Shown piece by piece: positions 39,401 through 51,600 of a DNA stretch of 64,000 nucleotides; position 1 is the first letter of the stretch; every line of letters starts with the position of its first letter. Under the pieces are notes generated by a model, which saw only the letters and a list, made by a program, of their open reading frames with translations, was not told where the DNA came from and did no database searches. A program made the position numbers and the translations under genes. Location of the stretch: positions 25,086,001 to 25,150,000 of the forward strand of contig NC_084766.1 of assembly GCF_028858725.1 (NCBI RefSeq), given 5' to 3'. This stretch comes from Colius striatus. Taxonomy: Eukaryota > Chordata > Aves > Coliiformes > Coliidae.

Positions 39401-40650
39401 TAAGGGTGGGATGTGTTGGTGACATGGACAGGGGATCAAGCAAGGACCATGTCACACCCTGGAAGCAACTTGCCCAAGGGAGCTCTGCTCTGGCATCCTC
39501 CCTGAGAAGTGCCCATCTCCTCATGCCATGGAGCACAGGGATTGTGTGAACCTCACATGTCGTGTGCACCTCATGGGTATCATGTAGCCTCACCAGAGAC
39601 AGATGATCAAAGGAAACCCTCCAGTCTGGCAGTAGGCTGTGCCATGGGGCACCTCCACAGCAGGTTACACCTACAGTTGGGTGGCTGGTGCAGCCTGGAG
39701 CACTCTGCCAGCAGAAGTAATTCCTCCTGGGTCAAGGACCTGGCACAGTGGAAGGTGTCACACCCAGACATGGATGGTACAGGCTTGGGGTGGGGAGGTT
39801 AAGTCATCTCAACAGGCTGGACCCCTTCCTGAAGAACATTGAGCTCCTGAGCTCAGGCAGCTTCTGGGAGCAGGGGTGGGGGAACACAGCGAGGCCACAG
39901 CACCCCCAGTGCTGCCTGTGCCCTGATGCCTGGTGCCCCCGGCTGTGATACAGGCAGAAATAGTGGGCCAGGGCTGTCTTCCACCACAGCCCTTGGGGGT
40001 TAGTCCTCTTGTCAAGCGGGTGTTAAGCTTGCAGGAGGTAGATGCCTTTCCTGAGACAGTTACTTTGATGCTATCTGCATCTGTAAATCAAGATTCCATC
40101 ACTCCATGGATGCCCGTTCATACCAGGGCATCATGCACAGTAGTGGACTTCTGCAGATGGGCGGCTAGTGCCCTGCAGCAAGGACAGCATCCAAAGCTTG
40201 CCTTGCTGGCTCACCAGACTGCAGTTCATGATGGGGAAGCTTTCTGGCCTTAAGGAGGTTTCTTTTTTTTCCAAAAGAAGGAGAGCCCAGGTGTGCGCAC
40301 AATTGCACATGAGAAACTTGGGGCTGGAGGTAAGGCCTCCACCTCAAACACAGGGCTTGAGCCTGCCCAACATGGATGGCTCGAAAGAGGGAGTTGTCAC
40401 TTCCTAGAGCTCTTGAAGGAGATGCAAAAACATGTCCCCTCCCATCCGCAGCACACTGCTGACCCCTCAAATCTCAGCGTGCCCGAGCAGGTCAGGGTGT
40501 GCTGGATCCAAAACACCAGAGGGTCTGGAAGGGTATCCAGGCACGGTGATCTGAGATCAATCTGACATCACATGTCAAGGACAAGCAAAGCTCAAGGCTT
40601 TGTGCTGTTGCCTTCTCCTACAGAAGAGAGATGGGCATCAGCAGGCCCTA
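36421..40650. other. Intergenic DNA, one further enhancer-like patch
   Basis: The first 350 bp (to about 36780) have raised CpG content and partly echo the preceding block (see the duplicated segment in the findings). Positions 37780-38340 are A+T rich with AATAAA/AATAGA strings and a T-run at 38018. No gene is recognised. Confidence 0.45.
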
Positions 40651-40800
40651 TCAGTGTCATCAGATCGCTCTCTATCCAGTTAGAAATGAGTCGTTACACT
40701 GAAAATAATTGACCGTTAATGCCAGCTGCAGGGACCAGAGCATGCATTGCCGCGAGGTTACGCTCTTTCCAATCCATCTGCTGTCCCTGTGTCGAGCTCA
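40651..40800. promoter_or_regulatory. Small candidate regulatory element
   Basis: Unique sequence with CGTTACACTGAAAATAATTG, GACCGTTAATGCC and a CAGCTG E-box at 40723-40728. The evidence is motif texture only. Confidence 0.25.
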
Positions 40801-42766
40801 GATGTCTCTCCTTCCCCAGCCCCCAGCTCTCCTCTCAGCTTTCAGAGCCATCCTATGTCCCAGGATGTGCATTTAGCCTTTCCTTTCTCCCACCACCTCC
40901 ACTGCTCCATAAAGATGAACGAGGTCAGGGATGTGTGATACATCACCACCCGTCCCTCTGTAACCTAGAAGAGACTTGGGAGAAGGCTTAGCTACCCTAT
41001 ATCCATCAGCTCCCAGGGACATCTTTCACGCTAATGTCACAAAGGTGACGTTCTTCTTGCTTCATCTGAGCTATCGCTCTGGTGAAAGCACCAAGAGACC
41101 AGAGAGAATTACTCAGAGCAATGGGAGGAGGCTGCTCTGTAAGGGTCTTTGTCACATGCTAATCCCCACTTGTGAGCCTTAGCAGGCTGGGAAATATGAG
41201 TTGCCTCTGTCCTAAGTCTCTCTGAAAGGAGCTGCCCCGTTCAGACAATTCAGCCACGTGGTTTGGTGAACAGCCAAGGAAATGGTACATTTATACAAGG
41301 GCACGAATGGGCTGGAGGAAAGTAGTTGCTTTCCTTGCTTCTGATCTGCTTACTGGCCTTGATGTGGTCACTTCCCAACCCTGTGCCTCTATTTCTCCTC
41401 CACCTCTCTGCCTTGTGCATGCAGCCTACAGCCTCCTTGGAGAGAAGGAAGACAAACAAGGGCAGATTTGGGCTAAAATCTCTCATGCCTCAGAAAGGAC
41501 AATAACCATGGCTGGTTTCCCCCAGCCTGCAGGCACTGAAGCTCTCTCAGCCAACTGACATCCATCCAACACAGGTTGAATGCTGCACCTATTTGGGACC
41601 TCAGCAGGAGTCTGCTAGATGCTTTTGAGGATCTCTGAGCATGGACTTAGTGGTGGACTTGGAAAGCCAGAGCAAGGAGGTAGAAACAGGATGGGTAGAT
41701 GAAAGCAGCTGCTGCTGGGGTGCAGCGTGGCAAACAGCCATCTCCCCAAGCAGTGTCTGCCTGAAGCTTTCAGGGAAGATAAATCACAAAGCTGGGAAAG
41801 AGAGGGAACTGGGAAGCAATACTGGAGAAGCTAGAATTCATTTGCCAATGGAAATCTCCTTACAGCTATGGCAGGGTCTTTCTGTGCTTTCTGGGAGTGG
41901 GTGGCTACTGAGGCACATTCCCACCCCACTCCCCTGCCTTCACCATACAGCCTCGGTGCAAGGGGACATTTAGAGAGTGACTGGGCAGGGGGAGGCCAGG
42001 CTGGCAGCGCAGGATGGTGAGCGGGGCAAGTGTGCCATCCCAACCTTTGTAGGTGCGGAGCTATGCAGGCAACTCGTCTGCCATGCTCGCTTCCACACTC
42101 CCACCCTCCTGCCTATCTCGTATGCTGGGCCTGTCTTCCCACATCTCCGCCGCTGTTATATCCTCAGAGCGTTCATGCGACGGGAACGTCTGACTGAGGC
42201 AAGACAATGAGCTGCCATTTCCACAGCAGCCATGAGGCAGCCTGGCCACCGGCACAGGAAGGGCTTCAGCAAGCTGGGGAGAGGGTAGCAGGGCTGGCCC
42301 TGGCCAGAGGGAAGCCTGAGACATGGCATGCTGCAAAATTGACGGCGGCCGGCTGCAGCGAAGGAAGGAAAAGCTGATTTACACCCCCGCCATCTCCCTG
42401 CTGCTCGGTTCCAGCAGAGCTAAAGTGCCGGATTTGCCTGTACTGGGCCCATTGCGGTGCAAGATCTTGCCAAAGCGTGAGAGGGATGTGTGGTGGAAAG
42501 CGTATCAGGGGTGGTATTGTCTACACACAAATGCTCAACTTTATGTACTTTTAACTAGAGGTGTAACAGATGGTTGCATTTCGGTCCAAGCAGCGGAGAG
42601 CCATGCCCATTCTGGCTGGAGCCAATCAATCCCGCCACTCTGGGGAAAACGGCAAGCTGGGCTTGGAAGCGCGTCTGCCAGCAATCCAGGGGAAGGCTCT
42701 GCACAGGCGAACATGGGCTGCTGCCATGCGAAACCAGGGAAACAGGATTTAAAAGTCGTCGAGGCA
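40801..42766. other. Intergenic DNA, no gene recognised
   Basis: No recognisable coding exon. A 279-codon open frame starts at 42323, but its length comes from the tandem repeat that follows. Confidence 0.5.
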
Positions 42767-43107
42767 GCGAGCAGAGCCTGGCCCTGCAGGCCTCTCCTGG
42801 GGCAATCGGTGGGAGAGACGGCGAGCAGAGCCTGGCCCTGCAGGCCTCTCCCGGGGCAATCGGTGGGAGAGAGCCCAGAGGCAGCGAGCAGAGCCCGGCC
42901 CTGCAGGCCCCTCCCGGGGCAATCGGTGGGAGAGGCGGCAAGCAGAGCCTGGCCCTGCAGGCCCCTCCCGGGGCAATCGGTGGGAGAGGCGGTGAGCAGA
43001 GCCCGGCCCTGCAGGCCTCTCCCGGGACAATCAGCAGGAGAGGCGGCGAGCAGAGCCCGGCCCCCCAGCCCTCTCCCGGGGCAATCCGTGGGAGAGGCGG
43101 CAAGCAG
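42767..43107. repeat. G+C-rich minisatellite with 54-bp units
   Basis: Six units and a partial seventh begin at 42767, 42821, 42884, 42938, 42992, 43046 and 43100. The spacing is 54 bp except for one 63-bp unit. Each has GAGCAGAGCC, GGCCCTGCAGGC, CTCTCCCGGGGCAAT and CGGTGGGAGAGGCGG variants. Since 54 and 63 are divisible by three, several frames on both strands stay open for 180-280 codons. There are no unique spacers between units, so this is a tandem array and not a spacer-repeat array. Confidence 0.95.
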
Positions 43108-46100
43108 CCGAGGCTCAGCAACTGCGCCTAGGCCTGGCCGCTGCTCCTACACTCTGGCATGATGAGGGGAAGGGAAAGGGATTCACTGGGGAGAACTTCT
43201 GTGGGTACTGGGAGGAGGCTGCTCCCACGCTGTGCTGCTGTGGGAAGGGGATGCCTGTGATGCTCTGCTTGCTCATGATGCTCTGTCCAGTAGCCTCATT
43301 TACACCCCACAGTGTTGTTTCTGCACAGGACAGGGACTGCCACCATCTGTCACAGCCCCACATCCCACCCCTGAGCTCAGGTTGGGTATGTGGGTCTGCA
43401 AAACCCACTTGGCTCTGTTTCATTGGTGGAGAGACATGACACTCTGGCTGGGGATCCAACAGAAGGAAGAGCCCTGTGGTGAGAAGATGCCTGCCCCAGT
43501 ACAACACATACCAGGACACCAGTATGGACAGGACTGAGACAACTCCCTCTCCAGGACCAACAAGGGAGATTTGCCACTGGTTCTGGGCAGCTTGGAGGCT
43601 GATGGAAGGGAATATGGTAGTGTAAAGGTGTCTGAGTTGGGTTGATTCAAGAGTGCAGCTTAAGGTCTGTGATGGAAGACAGAGAAAGATTATCCAGTCC
43701 TGGCTATAGGAAACTGAGCTGGGAGATTACAGCCAGGAGTTCTTAACACAACAGCCTTTAAAATAACTAAGAGCAGGGAAAAGGACACAAAAGAGAAACC
43801 AGCATCATCACTTCTTTGTTTCTCAGGATCCTCATCACCTCGGGCAATGGCAGGTAGTCGTTCACTCACTGGGGAAGATGTTGTATTTCCCACAAATCCT
43901 AATAGGACTGATTTATCCTTTTGGAGTGAAGGGCTGAATAAGCACATAGGTTCTGCTGGATTTTCCAGGCCCACATAGTGGGGTGAAACATCTGCACCAC
44001 ACCTCCCCCAAGCATCTCTCCAAACCACATGGGCCTTTCTGCCTCCAGGGCACCCAGATTTGCTCACTGCATGGCTCACTCTTCAGCAACAAGGAGGACT
44101 TGAAATATAGCTTTGTCCTTTTTTTCTCAAATGCAGATTTATACAGAGAGAAGATAGATGGACCAGCAGAGGGAAAATTTCCCTGTACCACTCACCACCT
44201 GCCAGTGAACCTGCAAGACTGAAGCAGTGCGGGAGCAGATGCAGGCAGAGGAAGCCATCAGCCCAACCCACCTTTCCTCTGCGAGGCTCTCAGCAGATAC
44301 CCGGGGTTTGGGAGGTGCCCCTTGGGGTGCAGCCCCAGGGGCTGCACATTAGAGCAGTGCAGATCATCAGATCAGGGACTGCAATGGGAGGTCACAGGGA
44401 AGGAAGTGATTTTGTTTAATGGCTTCTGGAGACTGAGGGATTTTGGAAAATCACTAGAATTGTGGATCCTGGCAGGAAACCCATGCTCTGTTTCAGTGCT
44501 GTCAACAGCAAGCAGCCAAAAAAACATGGGAAGCAGGTTCAAAATCATGAGAGAATGCTTAAATCAATGAAAAAAAAATGGTTTATCCTTGTCCCTTGCC
44601 CTGTGTGGTTTGTCCATAACATCTACTGCTCTTCAAGGACATCTCTGTCACCACAAAGCTCAGGTGAGAACACACACATGTACAAGCTTGAACTCCCCAC
44701 AAGGGTTTGAGGGAAATATTAAAAACCTGACAAAATCCCGGTGATGCTGGGTGACCCAAGGAGTTCTGCCCAGCAGGGAAACGGGTGACCCTCGGGCTTA
44801 AGTCCTACAGGACTTTTTAGAGGGAGACAACTGCATCAAGGACATTCTGGTCCCTGCCTATCACTGGCACCATTCACCAGTCCAAAAGTTGCATGTGTAT
44901 GACTGAGACAAACGCATCCCAGCAGGGAGACGGCAGGCAGCCTTCTGCAATTAAAATGAAGTATTTCAAGCAAATATGTCTCTTTCCTCTCTCCTATCAC
45001 ATTGTAAAAGCCTCAGGAAGTCTCTCCAGGGGATTCATCCCCAGCCTGGCAGGGCTGGTGCCCCCACAGTGCCATCGAGCCTTTCACATCACCCCTACAG
45101 GGTTGGGCGGGGGGGCTTAACCTGCTTCAAAGACCCATTCTCCCTCCACCCTCCCACCTCCCCATTCTTATAGTCATGTTCCCAGGTATCTCTCAGCAGA
45201 TGTTTATGGTGCTTTTGTAAAACATTTCCACTTTCTGGAGCTTACCACACTCCCTCTGTCTCACAGATGCTCTTGTCTGGGGAATGCAATGTCATGAAAT
45301 GACTCCGCTGACATCAGGCATGTCCTCCCCCAGCTCCTCTCCCTATCTGACAGACAGGGTGCCGTGTCTAGAGAGATCAAGAAAAAATTCATGGTCCTGA
45401 GGTCCTGAGGACATTTATCCTTACATTTCTGATATAACCTTTATCATTCCCAAGGCATGATAATTTCATAGCAGAGCCCAAAAAAGTCCCTTGGATGTTT
45501 CATCTGCATCCACATGCCTTGGATGTTTCATTTCATTATCTGCAAAGCCCTACTGGTCCTGGGAATGTGGCATACACAAAGGCACCAAAACCTGAATGGG
45601 CAAAGGAACAAATTCAGAGTGTTGCAGCACATGATTGGTCCAGGCTGAGGACAGTCCCTCATCCTGGCAGCCTTGGGTGCTGCCAGTGGACACTATGACC
45701 TTTGTTCAGCACACTGATGCTCAGGTTAGGTCCACCCCAAGAGAGGATGTGTGAGTCCCAAGTTCCTGATCGGCTTTGCCCTGACTCCAGAAAACTCTGG
45801 AGATTTTGGCTGACTGTCTCACTGCTCTCACCACTGCAGTCCTGGCAGCCAAACCTTCCTGTTCATAGCCATCTTCCCTCATACATCAGCCAACCTCATT
45901 CATCAGTTAGGCACCAGTCCCCATTCATCCTGGTGGCCCAACATTTTCCTCAGGTGTGTGCTCAACCAAGGACAACCCCGACCTCCCCACTGCCCCCCTC
46001 ATCATGAATGTCATTCCCTCTCTGAGGTGCATCTTAGGTTTCCTTGGTCTTCTCCATCAGCTGCTCCATCCTAAACGACATGACATTCACCTCTCCCACA

Positions 46101-46189
46101 GTCAGCCCACGTGTCTCCAGGCTGACAGGCTTTACCAGGGACTACGGATGTCTGCTGTCAGACAAGCTGAGGAGTGGGTGAGCAGGGAT
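43108..46189. other. Intergenic DNA, no gene recognised
   Basis: Only short chance open frames. A local duplication of CTTGGATGTTTCAT occurs at 45491 and 45517. No transposon tail is seen. Confidence 0.5.
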
Positions 46190-46425
46190 TAACTGTGCGT
46201 CGCCTCTTCCTGAACAAGTGTGAGCGGACGTGGAGTTATCGGGTGGCAGATTCATAACAAATGAAAGGAAGATGTTATCTGCATAGCTTGTACATCAGCC
46301 GTGAAGCTCATCGCCCCGGGATATCGTGGATGCCAAAAGATTATCTGAGTTGAACAAGTAGTTAGACACATTCATGGAAGAATAATCTATCTGGGGCTAT
46401 CAAACACAAACGTATCACTTCTGGC
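46190..46425. promoter_or_regulatory. Candidate conserved non-coding element
   Basis: Unique sequence with GATA-type and A/T-core motifs: GAAGATGTTATCTGCATAG at 46268, CAAAAGATTATCTGAG at 46333, GAATAATCTATCTGG at 46379. Repeated occurrences of TTATCT/AGATAA suggest GATA-family sites. Boundaries and function are inferred. Confidence 0.35.
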
Positions 46426-49400
46426 TCAGGACTTTCTGAACCCCAAAGTTCCAGAGGCTGGGAAAGTATCCCAAGGAAGTGTGCAGTATACTTGCTAATG
46501 TCTGTATTATAACAATACAATGTAATACTGTAGTGATAATAGTATGCTATATAATTGGCTCTCTCAGGACATTCATCACCAGCCAGCAGTGGAGTCAGGA
46601 TATGGGGCTGAGCAGACCCTCATTAGACCCTATGTGGCCTTCTTCAGCCCCTCGTATGTGGTGACAGCATGTAGCAGTGCGGGGCTGACAGCTATTAGCA
46701 CTCCTGCAAACACACAGCACTCACACCACTGAACTGCCTTGTTGCTCTTCAAAGGAGACAGATAGGGGTAAGCCTCTGATTCTGAGAGGGTTCATGAACT
46801 TAGATCTACAAGTCAAACTCCTGCCTATGCCAGGGAGAAGTGTGGTGGTAAGCTCTAAGTTTGACTAAGCTCTGGGTCTAAAATCAAACATGTCAATCCC
46901 TGAGTCAGCACTATCTTGAGTGTGGATGTCTGTATCTTTCCTTGAAAGTTACTGATTAGGGAAAACCTTCATCTGAAAACAGCTTTTTGTCTCTCAGGAG
47001 TTTGTTTCTCTTTTGTATCTCACATCTCCTCTCACCTGATGCAATAACTTTGACTTTTTACAAGCGCAGAAGCAGCACCATCTCCTGTGCTTCTGGTCCA
47101 CAGAGAACCACTTCCATTTCTGGCACAGACAGCTGCCATGACAAGTAGGTCTCAGGCACTACCCTGCTCCATCTCCATAAGCAAGTATAGACCCTCTACC
47201 CCCATCCACCACCTTATGAAGCAAAATGAGTCCAGCTTACCTGGCATTGTTATTTTTGGGACCAAATCAGCAGCTTTGAGACACGAGAGAATCATGGGCT
47301 TGAGACAAGCTGCTCCTGGTTTAGAGGTGACTACAATCCCATCAGTGTCCTGCCTCAGTCACTTTCGCACCTACCTCTGCTGAAATTCCTGCCTGAGAAA
47401 GAGATCTGGGGACAGGAGGCCAGATTTGACCCCTTCAATACCAGGAGAAAGTTCTGGGGAGAAAAAACAAAACTTCTTTTCTATTCAAATAGAACATGAT
47501 AAAACCAGGAACAGTGCTGAAAGAAAAAAGTAAAGTAGGCAGAAATCTGGCTAACCAGAAGTTTTCCACAAGGCATGGGGAAATCTCTGAATTGCCATGA
47601 GTGCCTTATTTAGTGGTGTGTGTGTGTGTGTGTTTTTTGTCCACACAAGTTCCAGTCACTGCAGCCATCAAACATTTTTTAATAGGAGCATTAACTTAAG
47701 AATAGCTAACAGTAATATTCCTAGCTGTGTGGAAACAGCATTTTATTAAATGCTTCACACAGATTTTGTATAATAAAGATGAATATATTATATCCTCTGC
47801 CTCCCCCAGAGTGAAACAATAATAGGAAAATAAAAAAAAAAAAAAAAGAGCCAATAAAGTGAAACATAAATAGAACATAATGGGACTGGTAGTGAACTGA
47901 ACTGACTATATAACATCTGCTATTGTTTGCCTGGCAAACGCAAAACAAGGGGAGAAACCAAGAAAGATTTGAAGAGCTGTAACCTCTTTCCCCTCTGCTG
48001 CAAGGAAGCAGAGCTGATACCCTGAGCGGATCTGTTTCAGAGCTGATGGAACAGTGTGAGGCACTGCCTGCAAATTTGTCCTTAAACAAATGTGTCAGCT
48101 TCCCTTTACCTTCTGTGCACTGAGAAATGTTCGCAGAGCTTTTGATACCAGCCAGTTTGTGTGTGAAAATATTCGCAGGTCTGGTGAGTTCTCGATGCAA
48201 ATGTTAATTCCCTTCAAAGCCCAGATTTTGCCATGTGCTTGTCCCTCGCTGTTCTCTGGTTTCTCAAGTCCAGTCGCCCCCTCAGCTGAGCCAAAACAAA
48301 GCCAGAGGAGACAGGCAACAAATCCTGCCAGCTGAAGAGCTACAGAAAGAGCTGACATCTATGGGCAAGGCCTCAGCTGGCTCCTGTAGATCACAACCAG
48401 GGAGCACTTCTCTGTAACCAGGACCTCTGGAGAAATTGGGATAGCTAAGGGATCATGCTGTGAGAGAGGGTAGAATAAGAGGAGGAAGGATTTTTACCAG
48501 GCAGCACCTTTGCAGGTAGTGACCTGGCCAGTTCACATGTGCTGTGAACCCAGGGCTCTGAATCTGGAAATCCAGACACTGGGCTTGTGAACAAACTTAA
48601 ATCATAGCCATCCTGACTGATAACAGAACTAGCTGGAAGCTGGGGGAAGGAAAGGAGAGCTAAATGCCTATAAAAGTCATTTTCTCTTTTATTTGTTATC
48701 TTGCTTGTAATGATCACACCATGTTTCCTATCTATTTTTACAGTAAGTTGTACGCTGGTCTCAGGAGGTGCCTGGATGACTTATTATTAACAATGTCTTC
48801 TTATTATGGATGGTGATTTATTATCAGGATGATTCTATTTGTACCAGGTATGTCATTCTGCTGCCAGCACAAAGCTCTTACCATCTTCAGAGCAAAAGGT
48901 CATGTTCTTGCAGCACTCAGTGCCCAGCTCCACAGTGCTGAGCCAGTGGGTCTGCAGATGACACACACACACACAGGGCAAAAGGGCAAAGACAGAAGAG
49001 AAGAGCAGTTCCAATGTACCCATGGCATCATGGTATTGTGACTACACCATAGCTGAGGAGTGCATGAGTGCTGCTTCTACCACTGCTGGACTTCTCCCGA
49101 CCCTCTGCTTATATTCCCAGTACATAATAAGGTCACCATTTAAGGATCTGTGTACTTCTCAAAAGTATCTTGCACTACCAGTCAGCAAGTGATTAACCTT
49201 GGGAAATTGCAAGTGCTTTTCTACCCTGCCCTGGAGCCCATGTGCTCCAAGGTGCATGGACTCTCTCCAGCTCTAATGAGGATCCACTTGGAGTTTGGCA
49301 ATAGGTTTGCAGGGCACAGGAGACTTTTCACTCCTATTTCTTTGTTGAGACTAAGAGAAGCAACAGGAGCAGGCCCACAGCTCTCCAAGCAAGAAAAATC

Positions 49401-51129
49401 ACAGGATGTAAGTTACAGAAGAAGGGATTGCTCCTGGAAAGTTATACCAGGATTTGGGAACCCACTCTGTGCATCCAGCAACTGCTGCCCTCCCTGCCCG
49501 TGCCCCCCCCATCCCCAGCCAGGGACCCCCTTGGCTGCCATACACTGAGGCTTGTTTTCCCAAATCAAAACCTTTCCTGAGAGAGAGGGATGCCCACACC
49601 AGCCAGCCTCTTTCCACACCCCACCCTTTGCATTATTTCTGCTCTCTGTGGTTCTAATACCTCCCTTTCTTGGTCTTGCTCATCCCACTTACCTCCCACT
49701 GAAGAACACAGGTAGGTCCTCATTAAGTTGCAACATTAACAACAGCGAGAACCTGACAGGCTTTGTTGTGTGTGAGCAGAATCAAGACCCACATGTTGCT
49801 GCACATTTGGCATTGGCAAAGACTCGCTTTCCACACCTATAAAAAGCAGCAGAGCTAAATAGACACCGAGGAGATTTCAAGCAGAAAAATGGGAGAAATC
49901 TTGAGGCTGTTCACTACACATGCTTTACTCAATGCCCAGAAAAAAAAAGCTCAGGCAGTAAAGTTCCAGAGTTGCAAGAGATCGTGTATCAGCTGGAAAA
50001 GAGCCCTGGGTACCAAGCTGGAGGACATGGGAATTTGGTACCATGAGATGTCAGAAACCAAAAAATACACAGAAGGGGACGGACTAAACCTCAGGATGCT
50101 CAGAGGTGGAATCACTAAAAAATGAGGCATTTTTGTAGTGAAATTAAACGTCAGAGTCTGAATCTCTCTCAAAGAGTGGGAATTAGGGAAATGCCTATCA
50201 GTAGATATGCTTTACTCCCTCAGCCTCTCCTGCAGGAAGCTCTTCTCTCTCTCTGCACCGTATCACCATGCAGCACTGGAGACAGGGAGACAGCCTGATC
50301 CGACAGTGATCGGTACAGGAAGGCTGTAAGCTGACAGCAGCTATTATGTGGGATGGGAAATGCCAGCCACCATTACAGGATGCTAAAAGTACCCAGAGAA
50401 AGAGCCATGCCTGATTCAAGGCCGTCTGAGAAGTGTATCTGAGGTTCCTGGAGCAGAAAGTGAAATAAAACAGAAGTGGAAAGCATCCTGTCAGAGGCCT
50501 GTGCTGTTGGGTAGAGGTCAGTTTTCAGCGCTGGTCTGAGACAGGGCCCCAGGCAGGATGCAGAGAGCATCTTGTCACTGGAGAGTGGTGCAGTGGAGCC
50601 CTGTGTGCAGCAGCAAGGGCTGGGAGAGATTTGAGAGTCATCTTAGGAACCCCTGTCATGGTTGAAGGCCACAGGAGTGCAGACTGTAGCCTGGCTGTAG
50701 CCTGGTCTTTGGTGAGAGAATCAAGGCAACTGAGAAGAGCAAAGCTGTAGTACCCTGGCTGAGTCTGAGGAGATATATCTGCTGCTGAATGGTGCTACTG
50801 TTTGGAAGGAAGAGAACAAGACATGCCTTGAGGCCTTGCAAACTCACCTCATCTCTGAGTTGAAAGACAAATGAACTGTTTGACCCTACTTCTAGCTGCT
50901 AACCCTCCGTTACAAGACCCACCCAGGAGGGACAAGTGGAACAAACACAGCAGATCTAACCCTAAGGAATGGATTTTAGGGGCACTAGCCTGAACTCAGA
51001 GAGATCCTGTGAAATCAGACAGGGTGGGATGCAAAAAACAAAAGATCAGGAAGACTAAAAGAAAGAAGTGAGAGGCAGGGAAGAGCAGCCTCACAGCACT
51101 CAAAGTTGGAAGCCATCACAGCCAAACTC
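46426..51129. other. Intergenic DNA with simple repeats
   Basis: Contains a (TG)n run at 47613-47632, an A-run at 47832-47847 and a (CA)n run at 48961-48975. The segment 46485-46560 is A+T rich (many AATAC/TATAAT strings). The open frames here (up to 159 codons) show no recognisable domain. Confidence 0.5.
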
Positions 51130-51600
51130 TGCTTTCGCATCTCGGAGCCGCTTTTGCAAAGGCTGGAAATATTAGTTTTTAATTAATTTCCTTATTGCAG
51201 TTGTTGGAAGGGGAGGAGGGAGGGGAATCACCTTCAAAAAAGAAATACAAATAACTGCTTTAACAGGAAACTTTTGCTGCTGTAATTTATTGGAAGGCGA
51301 AATGAGCTCCGATTACATTATCCACCCGCACTGTGCCGGCACCGCGTACTTCGGATATTGCGCTATAATCCAATGACTGCTCCTGAATTATTAACACCAA
51401 GTTGTTATTAGAAGAAGTTGCCTGGCTTATTTCCGCCATTCTCCTCCCCACTCCCTTTATTAAGTTTCAATTGATTCCCCACACCTCCTCCTGCCCCCCA
51501 AAAATGAGCCCTCGCCTCTTCGGCTCCTTCATAGCTGCCACAAACGTTACTTGTATTTGGCAGCCTAGTGAATTATTCACGCGTGCCGGGAGCTGTGGAG
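51130..51600. promoter_or_regulatory. Candidate conserved non-coding element (strongest upstream enhancer-like block)
   Basis: About 470 bp of unique sequence dense in homeodomain cores: TTTTTAATTAATTTCC at 51176, CTGTAATTTATTGG at 51279, CCGATTACATTATCCACC at 51310, GCTATAATCCAATGAC at 51362, CTGAATTATTAACACC at 51383, TTTCAATTGATTCC at 51463 and GTGAATTATTCACGCG at 51567. It lies about 6.5 kb upstream of LBX1, at the left edge of the CpG-rich domain. The enhancer role is inferred. Confidence 0.5.

Noticed and set aside
39750..39850. A possible further CR1 fragment (LDPFLKN-like reading)
   Set aside because: Some words resemble CR1, but no 3' tail or ordered landmarks are present.
42767..43107. 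Regular repeat spacing resembling a CRISPR array
   Set aside because: Units are contiguous tandem copies without unique spacers, in a vertebrate genome.
42323..43162. A 279-codon open frame with 18-residue repeats
   Set aside because: Its repeats follow from the 54-bp minisatellite, and several frames on both strands are equally open. The non-repeat start shows no recognisable domain.
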